Shown: piece after piece, positions 1 to 7,667 of the stretch
How the letters are laid out: every line of letters starts with the position of its first letter
Position numbering within the stretch: the first letter of the stretch is position 1
Assembly (NCBI GenBank): GCA_964609625.1
Contig: CAZSRS010000019.1
Span: 1 to 64,000 of the forward strand
Direction of reading: 5' to 3'
From: G963674665 sp964609625
GTDB lineage: Bacteria; Desulfobacterota; Desulfovibrionia; Desulfovibrionales; Desulfovibrionaceae
Length of the DNA: 64,000 nt
The notes under the pieces: model-generated
The model's database searches: none
Told to the model about the DNA's origin: nothing
What the model saw: only the letters and a program-made list of their open reading frames with translations
Program-made: the position numbers and the translations under genes

Positions 1-426
1 TTCCTCCTTGGGGTCCACCAGGTCCTTGTTCTTGCGCTTGTCCTGGGCCAGGCGCTCCAGACGCTTCTCGGCCACGGCCAGGTCTGCCACCATGAAGTCC
101 GCCTCCATGGCCAGTCGCTGCTCCCTGGGGTCTGCCAGACCGGAAAACCCGTCCAGCACGGCCAACAGGCAATCGTAGGGGCGCACCTCGTTGAGCACCC
201 TGTCGCCCAGTCCCTGCCCCTTGCCGCCCCCGCCGGGAATGTCCAGGTACTCGATCTCGCTGTAAGTCACCTTTTTGGGGTTGAACAGCTTCACCAAGGG
301 CGCGAGCCTGGGCTCCGGCACCTTGACCATGGCCCGGTTGCCCGCGGACGCGGCTTGTGGGCCGGCCAGGGCCGCAAAAAGATCCGTCTTGCCGCTGCCG
401 GCAAAACCCATGATGGCGGTTTTCAT
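1..426 (-). CDS. YchF/Obg-like P-loop nucleotide-binding protein (5' part, runs off the window)
   Basis: Only the first 142 residues are visible; the gene continues before base 1. The P-loop is GFAGSGKT at residues 7-14, followed by PEPRL at 37-41, NPKKVTYSEIEYLD at about 49-62 and a DIPG (DxxG-type) switch at 62-65. This order and spacing match the YchF branch of Obg-like GTPases, where the segment before the switch reads RLxxLxxxxxPKKV. Classical YchF has NVGKS in the P-loop, while this protein has AGSGKT, so it is a divergent paralogue rather than textbook YchF. The ATG is supported by the P-loop starting seven residues in. It runs in the same direction as the TPR lipoprotein gene upstream of it. 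Family confidence is good; the nucleotide and substrate are unknown. Confidence 0.75.
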   Translation of the reverse strand, partial: MKTAIMGFAGSGKTDLFAALAGPQAASAGNRAMVKVPEPRLAPLVKLFNPKKVTYSEIEYLDIPGGGGKGQGLGDRVLNEVRPYDCLLAVLDGFSGLADPREQRLAMEADFMVADLAVAEKRLERLAQDKRKNKDLVDPKEE

Positions 427-491
427 GAGGTCCTCGATGTTGATGGTTGTCGCGGGTCAGGACCGCCGCTGAGCGGCGCGAAAGGCCGGCA

Positions 492-1172
492 TCATTGTCC
501 CTGCGCAGGGGCGCTGTCAATCCCCCGGGACAACTCACGCAGCAATTGCCGGGCCGCGGGGGCCTCGGGCGCATCAGGAGCGTTCCGCACCACTGCCTCC
601 AACTGCTGCCTGGCCTCTTCGGGATCTCCGGCCCGCAACAGCAGCCTGGCCAGGCTGAAGCGCGCGGCCACGCGCGAAGGTTCGAGCTCCACCGTGCGGG
701 CAAAGGCGGCGATGGCCGCGTCGTTCCTGCCCAGAGATTCCAGCACCATGCCCAAACCGAAGTGGTTCTCGGCGTTGTTCGGGTCCATGGATACGGCCCG
801 TTGCAGCGCCACCGCCCCCCGTTCCAATTCGCCCACCTCGGCCAGGGCCATGCCCAGGTTGAAGAAGAATGTGGCGTCGCCGAAGCCCAGAGCCGCGGCG
901 CGCTCGTAGTGTTCGATCTCCTTGTCGTGCCCCCCGGTCAGACCAAAGGCGTACCCCAGATAGTAGTGGGCCAGGCCGTTGCCGGGTTCGGCGTCCAGCA
1001 ACCGCTGGTAGCGCTCAATGGCCTCTTCCAAGCGCCCCTCCTGGAGGGCGGAATCCGCCTGGGGGTCACTTTTCCAGGCCTGGGGCCGAGTCTCCGGCGC
1101 GGAGACCTGCTTCTGGCAGGCCAGGGGCAGGAGCAGCACAAGGAAGAGAAACAAGGCAATGGAGCGGTTCAT
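492..1172 (-). CDS. TPR-repeat lipoprotein
   Basis: Encodes 226 residues. The chosen ATG gives a typical lipoprotein signal: MNR, a Leu-rich hydrophobic stretch and the lipobox LPLAC, so Cys18 would be lipidated. A longer start 13 codons upstream would put a charged, Trp-containing segment before the signal and is rejected. The mature protein carries about four tetratricopeptide repeats, with signatures such as GLAHYYLGYAFGLTG, ATFFFNLGMALAEVG and NAENHFGLGMVLESLG, so it probably acts as a protein-interaction scaffold at the envelope. It is divergent from dnaE and co-directional with the YchF-like gene. No specific function can be assigned. Confidence 0.85.
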   Translation of the reverse strand: MNRSIALFLFLVLLLPLACQKQVSAPETRPQAWKSDPQADSALQEGRLEEAIERYQRLLDAEPGNGLAHYYLGYAFGLTGGHDKEIEHYERAAALGFGDATFFFNLGMALAEVGELERGAVALQRAVSMDPNNAENHFGLGMVLESLGRNDAAIAAFARTVELEPSRVAARFSLARLLLRAGDPEEARQQLEAVVRNAPDAPEAPAARQLLRELSRGIDSAPAQGQ

Positions 1173-1280
1173 ACCCGTCCATACCACTCCCCGCTCGGGC
1201 TGACAATGCACCCCTTTCCGGGTATGTTGATTTTGTTGACCTTTGCCGTCCGGGGTATTTGTCTGTTACTAGTATCCCTG

Positions 1281-1297
1281 ACGGCGCGGTGCGCCGT
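1281..1297 (+). promoter_or_regulatory. Short perfect hairpin in the dnaE leader
   Basis: ACGGCGC, GGT, GCGCCGT forms a perfect 7-bp stem with a 3-base loop, ending 28 bases before the dnaE ATG. It lies in the divergent gap between the TPR lipoprotein gene and dnaE. It could be a leader hairpin or a protein-binding palindrome; there is no U-run, so it is not a classical terminator. Confidence 0.35.
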
Positions 1298-1325
1298 AAC
1301 CATCAAGAACTCCAGACAGGGCACC

Positions 1326-4300
1326 ATGCCAGATTTCGTCCATCTCCACTGCCACACCGAATACAGCCTGCTCGACGGTGCCATCCGGATCAAGGACCTC
1401 TGCGCCAAGGCCAAGGAGTTCGGCCTGCCCGCGGCGGCCATCACCGATCACGGCAACCTCTTCGGCGCCCTGCATTTCTACCTGGAGGCCAAGAAGCAGG
1501 GCATCAAGCCTCTCATCGGCTGCGAGGTCTACGTGGCCGGGTGCGAGCACACGAACCGCTCCCCGGATCAGGCCAAGAACCGCTTCCATCTGGTGCTCCT
1601 GGCCATGAACCTGACCGGATACCTGAACCTGGTCAAGCTGGTGAGCACGGCGCATCTGAAGGGCTTCTTCTACAAGCCCAGGGTGGACAAGCAGCTCCTG
1701 CGGCAGCACAACGAGGGGCTCCTCGCGCTTTCGGCCTGCCTGGCAGGCGAGGTGCCGCGCAGGCTGCTGAAGACCGGCATGGACGCGGCCCTGGAAACCG
1801 CGAGGGAATACGCGACCATCTTTCCCGACCGCTACTACATCGAGCTCCAATCCAACGGGCTGAAGGAGCAGGTCCTCGCGAACAAGGGGTTGGTGGAGCT
1901 GGCCGAGACCCTCGGCCTGCCCCTGGTGGCCACCAACGACTGCCACTACCTGACCAAGGAGGACGTTGAGGCCCACGATATCCTGCTTTGCATCCAGACC
2001 GCCTCCTGCGTTGATGACGAAAAGCGCATGCGCTTCGAAACCAAGGAGCTGTTCTACAAATCGCCCCAGGAAATGGCCCTGGACTTCTCCCACCTGCCCC
2101 AGGCCCTGGAGAACACCCTGGCCGTGGCCGAACGCTGCAACCTGGACTTCGACCTCAAGAGCCATCATTTTCCGGTCTACGACCTCCCCCCTGGCAAGAC
2201 CCTGCACGAGGAGTTCGTCGAGCTGAGCCGCAAGGGATTGCAAGAGCGCCTCGACGCCCTGCCCTACCGCGCCGAGATCGACGAACAGGCATACTGGAAA
2301 AGACTGGATGTTGAACTGGACGTCATCGCCAAGATGGGCTTCGAAGGCTACTTCCTCATCGTGCAGGATTTCATCAACTGGGCCAAGGACCGCAAGATTC
2401 CGGTGGGGCCTGGTCGCGGCTCGGCCGCCGGCTCGGTGGTGGCCTGGGCACTGCGCATCACCAACCTCGACCCCATCCGCTACAACCTGCTGTTCGAGCG
2501 CTTCCTGAACATCGAACGCGTGTCCATGCCGGACATCGACGTGGACTTCTGCGAACGCCGGCGCGGCGAGGTCATCGAGTATGTGACCCGCAAGTACGGC
2601 GAGGACTCCGTGGCTCAGATCACCACCTTCGGCAAGATGAAGTCCAAGGCCGTGATTCGAGACGTGGGACGGGCCCTGGGCCTGAGCTTCGGCGAGACCG
2701 ACCGCATCGCCAAGCTGGTGCCGGAAGACCTGAAGATGACCATCGACAAGGCCCTGGAGGCCGAGCCCGAGCTGCGGAACATGGCCGCCTCGGACTCCGT
2801 GGTGGGGCGGCTGGTGGAGGTCTCCAGGCGGCTGGAAGGGCTCTGCCGCCACGCCTCGACCCACGCCGCCGGGGTGGTCATCGGCGACAAGCCCCTGGAA
2901 TGCTACCTCCCCCTGTATCGCGGCAAGAACAACGAAATCGTGACCCAGTTCGACATGAAGATGGTCGAAAAGGTCGGACTGATCAAGTTCGACTTCCTGG
3001 GCTTGCGCACCATGACCCTGATCCAGGACACCCTGGACATCATCGACGCCCAGGAGGGCAGGCAGGCCCCGGACCTGGACACCCTGCCCTTGGACGGCCC
3101 CGGCACCGAGGAGACCTACGCCCTTTACGCCAGGGGCGATACCGACGGGGTCTTCCAGGTGGAAAGTTCCGGCATGCGCCGCTACCTGCGCCAGCTCAAG
3201 CCCACCTGCTTCGACGACATCATCGCCATGCTCGCCCTCTACCGTCCCGGCCCGCTGGGTTCGGGCATGGTCGAGCAATTCATCCGCCGCAAGCACGGCC
3301 TGGAACCGGTGCTCTATCCGCTGCCCCAACTGGAGGAGACGCTCAAGGAGACGTACGGCGTCATCGTCTACCAGGAACAGGTCATGCGCATCGCGCAGTT
3401 GGTGGCCAACTACACTCTTGGGGGCGCCGACCTGCTGCGTCGCGCCATGGGCAAGAAGATCGCCGAGGCCATGGCCGAGCAGCGGGTGCGCTTCGTTGAG
3501 GGCGCCAGGGAAAACGACATCCCCGAATCCAAGGCCAACGAAATTTTCGACCTCATGGAGAAGTTCGCGGAATACGGTTTCAACAAGTCCCACTCCGCGG
3601 CCTATGCCCTGATCTCCTACTACACAGCCTATCTCAAGACCCACTACCCCACGGAGTTCATGGCCGCGCTGCTGTCCTCGGAAGTCAACAACCAGGACAA
3701 GGTGCTCAAGTACATCTTCTCCTGCAAGGACATGGGCATCGAGGTGCTGCCTCCGGACGTGAACAAGAGCCGCTGGGAATTCTCTGTGAGCGACGGCAGG
3801 ATCGTCTTCGGACTGGGCGGGGTGAAGAACGTGGGCAACGAGGCCATCAAGGAAATCGTTGCCCGACGCACCGAGGATGGCGAATACACAAGCCTGCTCG
3901 ACTTCTGCCAGCGGGTGAGCCTGCGCAAGGTCACCAAGCGCGTCATCGAGAGCCTGATCAAGAGCGGCGCCATGGACTGCTTCGGCTGTTCCCGCGCCGG
4001 TCTCCTGGCCGCCCTGGACCTCGTGGTGACCAAGGCCCAACGCATGGCCAAGGAAAAGGAAAGCGGCATGGGTTCGCTCTTCAGCCTGATGCAGACCGCG
4101 CCCAAGACGTTGCCGGGCGTGGGCATGGACTGCATTGAGCAGGAGATCGAGGAGTTCCCGGCCGAGGTCAAGTCCCGCTTCGAAAAAGAGACCCTGGGCT
4201 TCTTCCTCACCAGCAACCCCCTGTTGCCTTTCCGCGCCAAATGCCGCCGCCTACAACTCAACTCCCTGGCCGACGTCGCCGACATGCCGGACCACGCCAC

Positions 4301-4808
4301 TGTCAAGTTGGCCCTGCTGGTGACCGATAAGGCCGAGCGGTACAACAAGAAGGGCGACAAATGGGCGGTCTGCCAAGTGGAAGACCTCACTGGACGCACC
4401 GAACTCCTGGTCTTCGCTCAGGTCTTCCCGCAACTGCGCCCCTTTCTTGAACAGGAGGCCCCGCTGTTGGTGGAAGCGAGCATCATGGTGGACGAGCGCG
4501 ACAGCGACGAGGACAACCGCCAGATCAAACTCAGGGCCGAAAACGCCATGCTCCTGGAATCCGTGGCCGAAGAGCAGGGGCGCCCCGTACGCCTTCCCCT
4601 GCCGGTGTCGGTGTTGGAACACGGCGGCGTAGAGGAGTTCAAGGGCCTGCTGGCCACGCACAAGGGCAAGTCGCCGGTGCACGTGGAGATGGTAATCAAC
4701 GGCGCCTGGGGCGTCCTGGAACTCAGTCCTGAGTTCTGCGTGACCCCCGGCCCGGAATTCGACAAGGCCGTTGAAAACTGGGCACTCGCCAGGAGAAAGA
4801 ACGCATGA
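1326..4808 (+). CDS. dnaE: DNA polymerase III subunit alpha
   Basis: Encodes 1160 residues, the usual DnaE1 length. It is the replicative polymerase subunit that extends DNA within the pol III holoenzyme. The N-terminal PHP domain begins at once with HLHCH (residues 6-10) and EYSLLDG. The catalytic aspartates lie in PDIDVDF (402-408), and the third is in KFDFLGL (Asp556), matching the E. coli positions 401, 403 and 555. GMGSLF at 914-919 sits where the internal beta-clamp motif is expected, and an OB-fold segment follows at about 990-1090. The frame is open much further upstream without homology; ATG 1326 is chosen because the PHP domain starts at residue 4. The stop overlaps queD by 4 bases. 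Confidence 0.97.
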   Translation: MPDFVHLHCHTEYSLLDGAIRIKDLCAKAKEFGLPAAAITDHGNLFGALHFYLEAKKQGIKPLIGCEVYVAGCEHTNRSPDQAKNRFHLVLLAMNLTGYLNLVKLVSTAHLKGFFYKPRVDKQLLRQHNEGLLALSACLAGEVPRRLLKTGMDAALETAREYATIFPDRYYIELQSNGLKEQVLANKGLVELAETLGLPLVATNDCHYLTKEDVEAHDILLCIQTASCVDDEKRMRFETKELFYKSPQEMALDFSHLPQALENTLAVAERCNLDFDLKSHHFPVYDLPPGKTLHEEFVELSRKGLQERLDALPYRAEIDEQAYWKRLDVELDVIAKMGFEGYFLIVQDFINWAKDRKIPVGPGRGSAAGSVVAWALRITNLDPIRYNLLFERFLNIERVSMPDIDVDFCERRRGEVIEYVTRKYGEDSVAQITTFGKMKSKAVIRDVGRALGLSFGETDRIAKLVPEDLKMTIDKALEAEPELRNMAASDSVVGRLVEVSRRLEGLCRHASTHAAGVVIGDKPLECYLPLYRGKNNEIVTQFDMKMVEKVGLIKFDFLGLRTMTLIQDTLDIIDAQEGRQAPDLDTLPLDGPGTEETYALYARGDTDGVFQVESSGMRRYLRQLKPTCFDDIIAMLALYRPGPLGSGMVEQFIRRKHGLEPVLYPLPQLEETLKETYGVIVYQEQVMRIAQLVANYTLGGADLLRRAMGKKIAEAMAEQRVRFVEGARENDIPESKANEIFDLMEKFAEYGFNKSHSAAYALISYYTAYLKTHYPTEFMAALLSSEVNNQDKVLKYIFSCKDMGIEVLPPDVNKSRWEFSVSDGRIVFGLGGVKNVGNEAIKEIVARRTEDGEYTSLLDFCQRVSLRKVTKRVIESLIKSGAMDCFGCSRAGLLAALDLVVTKAQRMAKEKESGMGSLFSLMQTAPKTLPGVGMDCIEQEIEEFPAEVKSRFEKETLGFFLTSNPLLPFRAKCRRLQLNSLADVADMPDHATVKLALLVTDKAERYNKKGDKWAVCQVEDLTGRTELLVFAQVFPQLRPFLEQEAPLLVEASIMVDERDSDEDNRQIKLRAENAMLLESVAEEQGRPVRLPLPVSVLEHGGVEEFKGLLATHKGKSPVHVEMVINGAWGVLELSPEFCVTPGPEFDKAVENWALARRKNA

Positions 4809-5206
4809 CCCTCCCCACCCCCTCGGGTCGCTACCGGCTCACGGTGCGCTCCCAGTTTTCCGCCTCACACAGCCTGCGCAACTACGGCGGCAAATGCGAA
4901 GCCCTGCACGGCCACAACTTCGCCGTGGAGGTGGCCGTCAGCGGGGCGCGGCTGGATCCGAAAACCGAAATCCTCATGGACTTCAATGAGATCAAGGCCA
5001 TTCTCAAGGACGTGCTGGCACCGTTGGATCACGCCCACCTCAACGAGGTGCCGCCCTTCGACCGCAGCAACCCCTCTTCCGAAAACCTGGCGCGGCACAT
5101 TTATCAAGCCCTGGCGCCCCGCGTGGCGGCTTTCGGCGTGCGCCTGGCCTGGGTCACGGTCTCGGAAAAGGAGACCCAGTCCGCCACCTACTGTGAGGAC
5201 CTCTGA
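4805..5206 (+). CDS. queD: 6-carboxy-5,6,7,8-tetrahydropterin synthase
   Basis: Encodes 133 residues. QueD converts 7,8-dihydroneopterin triphosphate to 6-carboxytetrahydropterin in the queuosine/7-deazaguanine pathway. The zinc-binding histidines are visible as His22 (SASH) and His35/His37 (HGH), with the catalytic Cys31 just before HGH. LDHAHLNE near residue 75 and the C-terminal SEKET segment complete the PTPS-fold active site. The ATG overlaps the dnaE stop as ATGA, indicating translational coupling. The gene is small and soluble, and lies between dnaE and dtd. No other queuosine genes are visible here. Confidence 0.93.
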   Translation: MTLPTPSGRYRLTVRSQFSASHSLRNYGGKCEALHGHNFAVEVAVSGARLDPKTEILMDFNEIKAILKDVLAPLDHAHLNEVPPFDRSNPSSENLARHIYQALAPRVAAFGVRLAWVTVSEKETQSATYCEDL

Positions 5207-5209
5207 GCC

Positions 5210-5695
5210 ATGCGACTGCTCCTGCAAAGAGTGACCGAGGCCGGAGTCCGCGTGGCCGGGGAGGATGTAGCGCGCATCGGTCCGGGATTGTTGGTGTTGG
5301 TGGGGTTCGGCAGCCACGATGATCCCGCCCTGCCCGAGACCAAAACCTGGGTGAAAATGTTGAAAAAAGTTCTCGAATTACGTATCTTTCCCGATGCGAT
5401 TGGCAAGCTGAACAAGAGCGTGACGGAACACGGTCCACACGGGGGGGATGTCTTGCTCGTTTCTCAATTCACCCTGTATGCCGACTGCCGCAAGGGGCGG
5501 CGGCCTTCCTTCCACCCCGCGGCCTTGCCCGAGGTGGCCGCTCCCCTGTTCGAACGCTTTTCCCGTGACCTGGACGCCCTCTGGCCAGGCAGGGTGCGGA
5601 AGGGAGTGTTTGGCGAGGAAATGGACGTTTGGCTGGTGAATTGGGGTCCCGTGACCATCGCCCTCGAAGACGATTCTCTGGACCCCAGAGACTAA
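5210..5695 (+). CDS. dtd: D-aminoacyl-tRNA deacylase
   Basis: Encodes 161 residues. Dtd hydrolyses D-aminoacyl-tRNAs, protecting translation from D-amino acids. The family signatures SQFTLYADC and, near the C-terminus, WGPVTI (the GPVT motif that presents the cross-subunit Pro) are both present. The length is slightly above the usual 145-150 residues because of an acidic tail. It starts 3 bases after the queD stop and ends 11 bases before the next gene, so it is probably co-transcribed with dnaE and queD. Confidence 0.95.
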   Translation: MRLLLQRVTEAGVRVAGEDVARIGPGLLVLVGFGSHDDPALPETKTWVKMLKKVLELRIFPDAIGKLNKSVTEHGPHGGDVLLVSQFTLYADCRKGRRPSFHPAALPEVAAPLFERFSRDLDALWPGRVRKGVFGEEMDVWLVNWGPVTIALEDDSLDPRD

Positions 5696-5706
5696 CGCAG
5701 GCCGGA

Positions 5707-6867
5707 ATGCGTGCCATGAACACTCCCTCCAGCGACATCAAGATCCTGGTCGTGGACGACTCCATGACCATGCGCCAGACCCTGGAGTGGATACTGTCCA
5801 AGTCCTACAACCTGCGCAGCGCCTCGGACGGAGAAGAGGGGCTGCAACTCTACGCCTCGTTCCAGCCCGAAGTCCTGTTGTTGGACATCAACATGCCCAA
5901 GCTTGACGGATTCGAAGTCATCGAGCACATCCGCAACAACATGGGTGACCAGGACACCTTCATCATCATGCTCACGGCCGAAGAGTCCGAGAGCTTGAAA
6001 CCCAGGGCCTTGAACCTTGGTGCCAACGACTTCCTGTACAAGCCCTTCGACCGCATCGAACTGCTTGCGCGCATCGGCGTGGCCGAACGCCAGGTACGGC
6101 TCACTCGGCAGTTGCGCCGCTCCATGGAGCGCATCACCCGCGAACTCGAGCTGGTGGCCATGCTCCAGACCAAGCTCCTGCCGCAGGAGACCAACGAGGT
6201 CTGCGGGTTGCTGGTCCGACATCTCTATCGCCCCTCGGGCCAAGCCAGCGGCGATTATTTCGACTTTTTTCCGGTGCAGGACGGAGTCCTGCGCGTGGTG
6301 GTGGCGGACGTCTCGGGCCACGGTGCCCGCGCGGCCTTCATCATGGCCATTGTCCGCACCTTGTTCCGCACCACCCAGAACCACTTTCTGGAACTGGAAG
6401 AGACCCTGGCCCTGGTGAACAGCCACCTGAACCAGATCATCGGCTCGGAGTCCGACTTTGTCACGGTATTTGCCGCGGACATCGACCTGAAGCGGGAGCG
6501 CATGCGCTACATCAATTCCGGCCACACGCCCGGCATGCTCAAGAACCCGGACAAGAGCGTGGTCAGCCTCGGCTCCACCACTTCCATGCTGGGATTCTTC
6601 GATCTCGATTTCTTCTCGTGCAGTGCACCCTTCAACGCCGCATCCGAACTCTTTCTGTTCACGGACGGTTTTTACGAATGGGAGCCCGAGCAGGGCAGCC
6701 CTTTGGATATGGACGTCTTCTGGGACTTGGCCCGCACCATCCTGCTGCAGGAAGGGAACTTCCTGATCAACCTGATGCAGGCCTTGCGATCCCTCTCTGT
6801 CGCAGAACCCCGTTTCAAGGACGATCTGACCGCCCTCTGGGTGCGAGTGGAGCCTCGAAGTGCATAA
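5707..6867 (+). CDS. Receiver-PP2C (RsbU/SpoIIE-type) serine phosphatase
   Basis: Encodes 386 residues. Residues 10-130 form a CheY-like receiver with Asp17/Asp18, phosphoacceptor Asp60 (LLLDINMPKLDGF) and the conserved KPF lysine. A short helical linker leads to a PP2C/SpoIIE phosphatase domain with GDYFDFF, ADVSGHG, SGHTPG, TDGFYE and a terminal DDLT metal motif. Such proteins dephosphorylate a STAS anti-anti-sigma factor when the receiver is phosphorylated. The likely STAS partner is encoded two genes downstream, with an RsbW-like kinase between. ATG 5707 has AGG about five bases upstream; ATG 5716 is an alternative. The end overlaps the next gene by 8 bases. Confidence 0.93.
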   Translation: MRAMNTPSSDIKILVVDDSMTMRQTLEWILSKSYNLRSASDGEEGLQLYASFQPEVLLLDINMPKLDGFEVIEHIRNNMGDQDTFIIMLTAEESESLKPRALNLGANDFLYKPFDRIELLARIGVAERQVRLTRQLRRSMERITRELELVAMLQTKLLPQETNEVCGLLVRHLYRPSGQASGDYFDFFPVQDGVLRVVVADVSGHGARAAFIMAIVRTLFRTTQNHFLELEETLALVNSHLNQIIGSESDFVTVFAADIDLKRERMRYINSGHTPGMLKNPDKSVVSLGSTTSMLGFFDLDFFSCSAPFNAASELFLFTDGFYEWEPEQGSPLDMDVFWDLARTILLQEGNFLINLMQALRSLSVAEPRFKDDLTALWVRVEPRSA

Positions 6868-7288
6868 GTTCATCCTACGAACAAGGGCCACGCCCTATTC
6901 CAGCAGAAAGCTCGGCAAGGCGGCCATGGGCATCATCTCGGACGCCATCAATGACCGTGACCAGCTCTTCAATTTCGACCTGGCACTATCCGAGGCCTGT
7001 GCCAACGTCATCCGCCACGCCTACAAAGGCATGGAGCCCAAGGACATCGAGATCATCGTGACCATCGAACGCGACGCGTACGTGGAACTGGAAATCTCGG
7101 ACTGGGGCAAGGGCTTTCCCTCTTGGCCCGTGGATGTGAAAAACGCGGAACCCCACGCGGAGGGTGGCCGCGGACTGTTCATCATGTCGGAACTGGCCGA
7201 TTCCTTCACCATCGACACCACGAAAGGTAAACACACCGTGCACCTCAAAAAAAGCATAAGGAAAGAACTATGGAAGCCTTCAGAATAG
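6860..7288 (+). CDS. RsbW/SpoIIAB-like serine kinase (anti-sigma-type HATPase)
   Basis: Encodes 142 residues. It is a stand-alone GHKL ATPase with the N-box EACANVIRHAY, the G1 box DWGKGF and the G2 box GRGLFIM. Proteins of this type phosphorylate a STAS partner on serine and sequester a target such as a sigma factor. The gene overlaps both neighbours (8 bases with the phosphatase, 19 with the STAS gene), so the three are translationally coupled and should act as one partner-switching module. No sigma-B or sigma-F type gene is nearby, so the sequestered target is unknown and may be non-transcriptional. Confidence 0.9.
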   Translation: MHKFILRTRATPYSSRKLGKAAMGIISDAINDRDQLFNFDLALSEACANVIRHAYKGMEPKDIEIIVTIERDAYVELEISDWGKGFPSWPVDVKNAEPHAEGGRGLFIMSELADSFTIDTTKGKHTVHLKKSIRKELWKPSE

Positions 7289-7605
7289 AACGGCAGGGCG
7301 AAGCACTCCTCGTAGGCTTCAGCGGGGAGATTACCCTGGAGATCACCACCGAATTGAAAGGCCGTATCGATGAGGTCATCAAGGGCAGCGACTTCAAGGC
7401 ACTCGTGGTCAATCTCTCGGAAATCACCTTCATGGACAGCTCCGGCATCGGATTCCTGGTGGCCATGAACACCAAGACCATGGGCATGGGCAAGAAGATG
7501 TTCCTGCTCAAGCCCAGCGCGCAGGTACGTAAGACCCTCGATCTGGTGCAACTCAGCAACTTCTTCCAGACCATGGACAGCGAGGATGAACTCCTGACCC
7601 TCTAG
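7270..7605 (+). CDS. STAS-domain anti-anti-sigma factor
   Basis: Encodes 111 residues, a single STAS domain of SpoIIAA/RsbV type. The phosphorylation loop FMDSSGIGFL places serines at 57 and 58, the same position as Ser58 of SpoIIAA. Unphosphorylated protein would bind the RsbW-like kinase and free its target, and the PP2C protein upstream would regenerate it. A RBS-like AAGGAAAGAA precedes the ATG inside the kinase gene. The stop lies in a 12-bp palindrome (7598-7609), followed by a small GAGGG-CAA-CCCTC stem. Confidence 0.92.
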   Translation: MEAFRIERQGEALLVGFSGEITLEITTELKGRIDEVIKGSDFKALVVNLSEITFMDSSGIGFLVAMNTKTMGMGKKMFLLKPSAQVRKTLDLVQLSNFFQTMDSEDELLTL

Positions 7606-7667
7606 AGGGCAACCCTCGACCCATGGCGCTCTCACCCCGCCATGACGGTCCAGCCAGGCGGTGCGTC

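Noticed and set aside
1269..4040. A 923-codon open frame antisense to dnaE
   Set aside because: It is a codon-bias shadow in GC-rich DNA: no ribosome site, repetitive His/Leu/Gly-rich translation and no family resemblance, while dnaE on the other strand is unmistakable.
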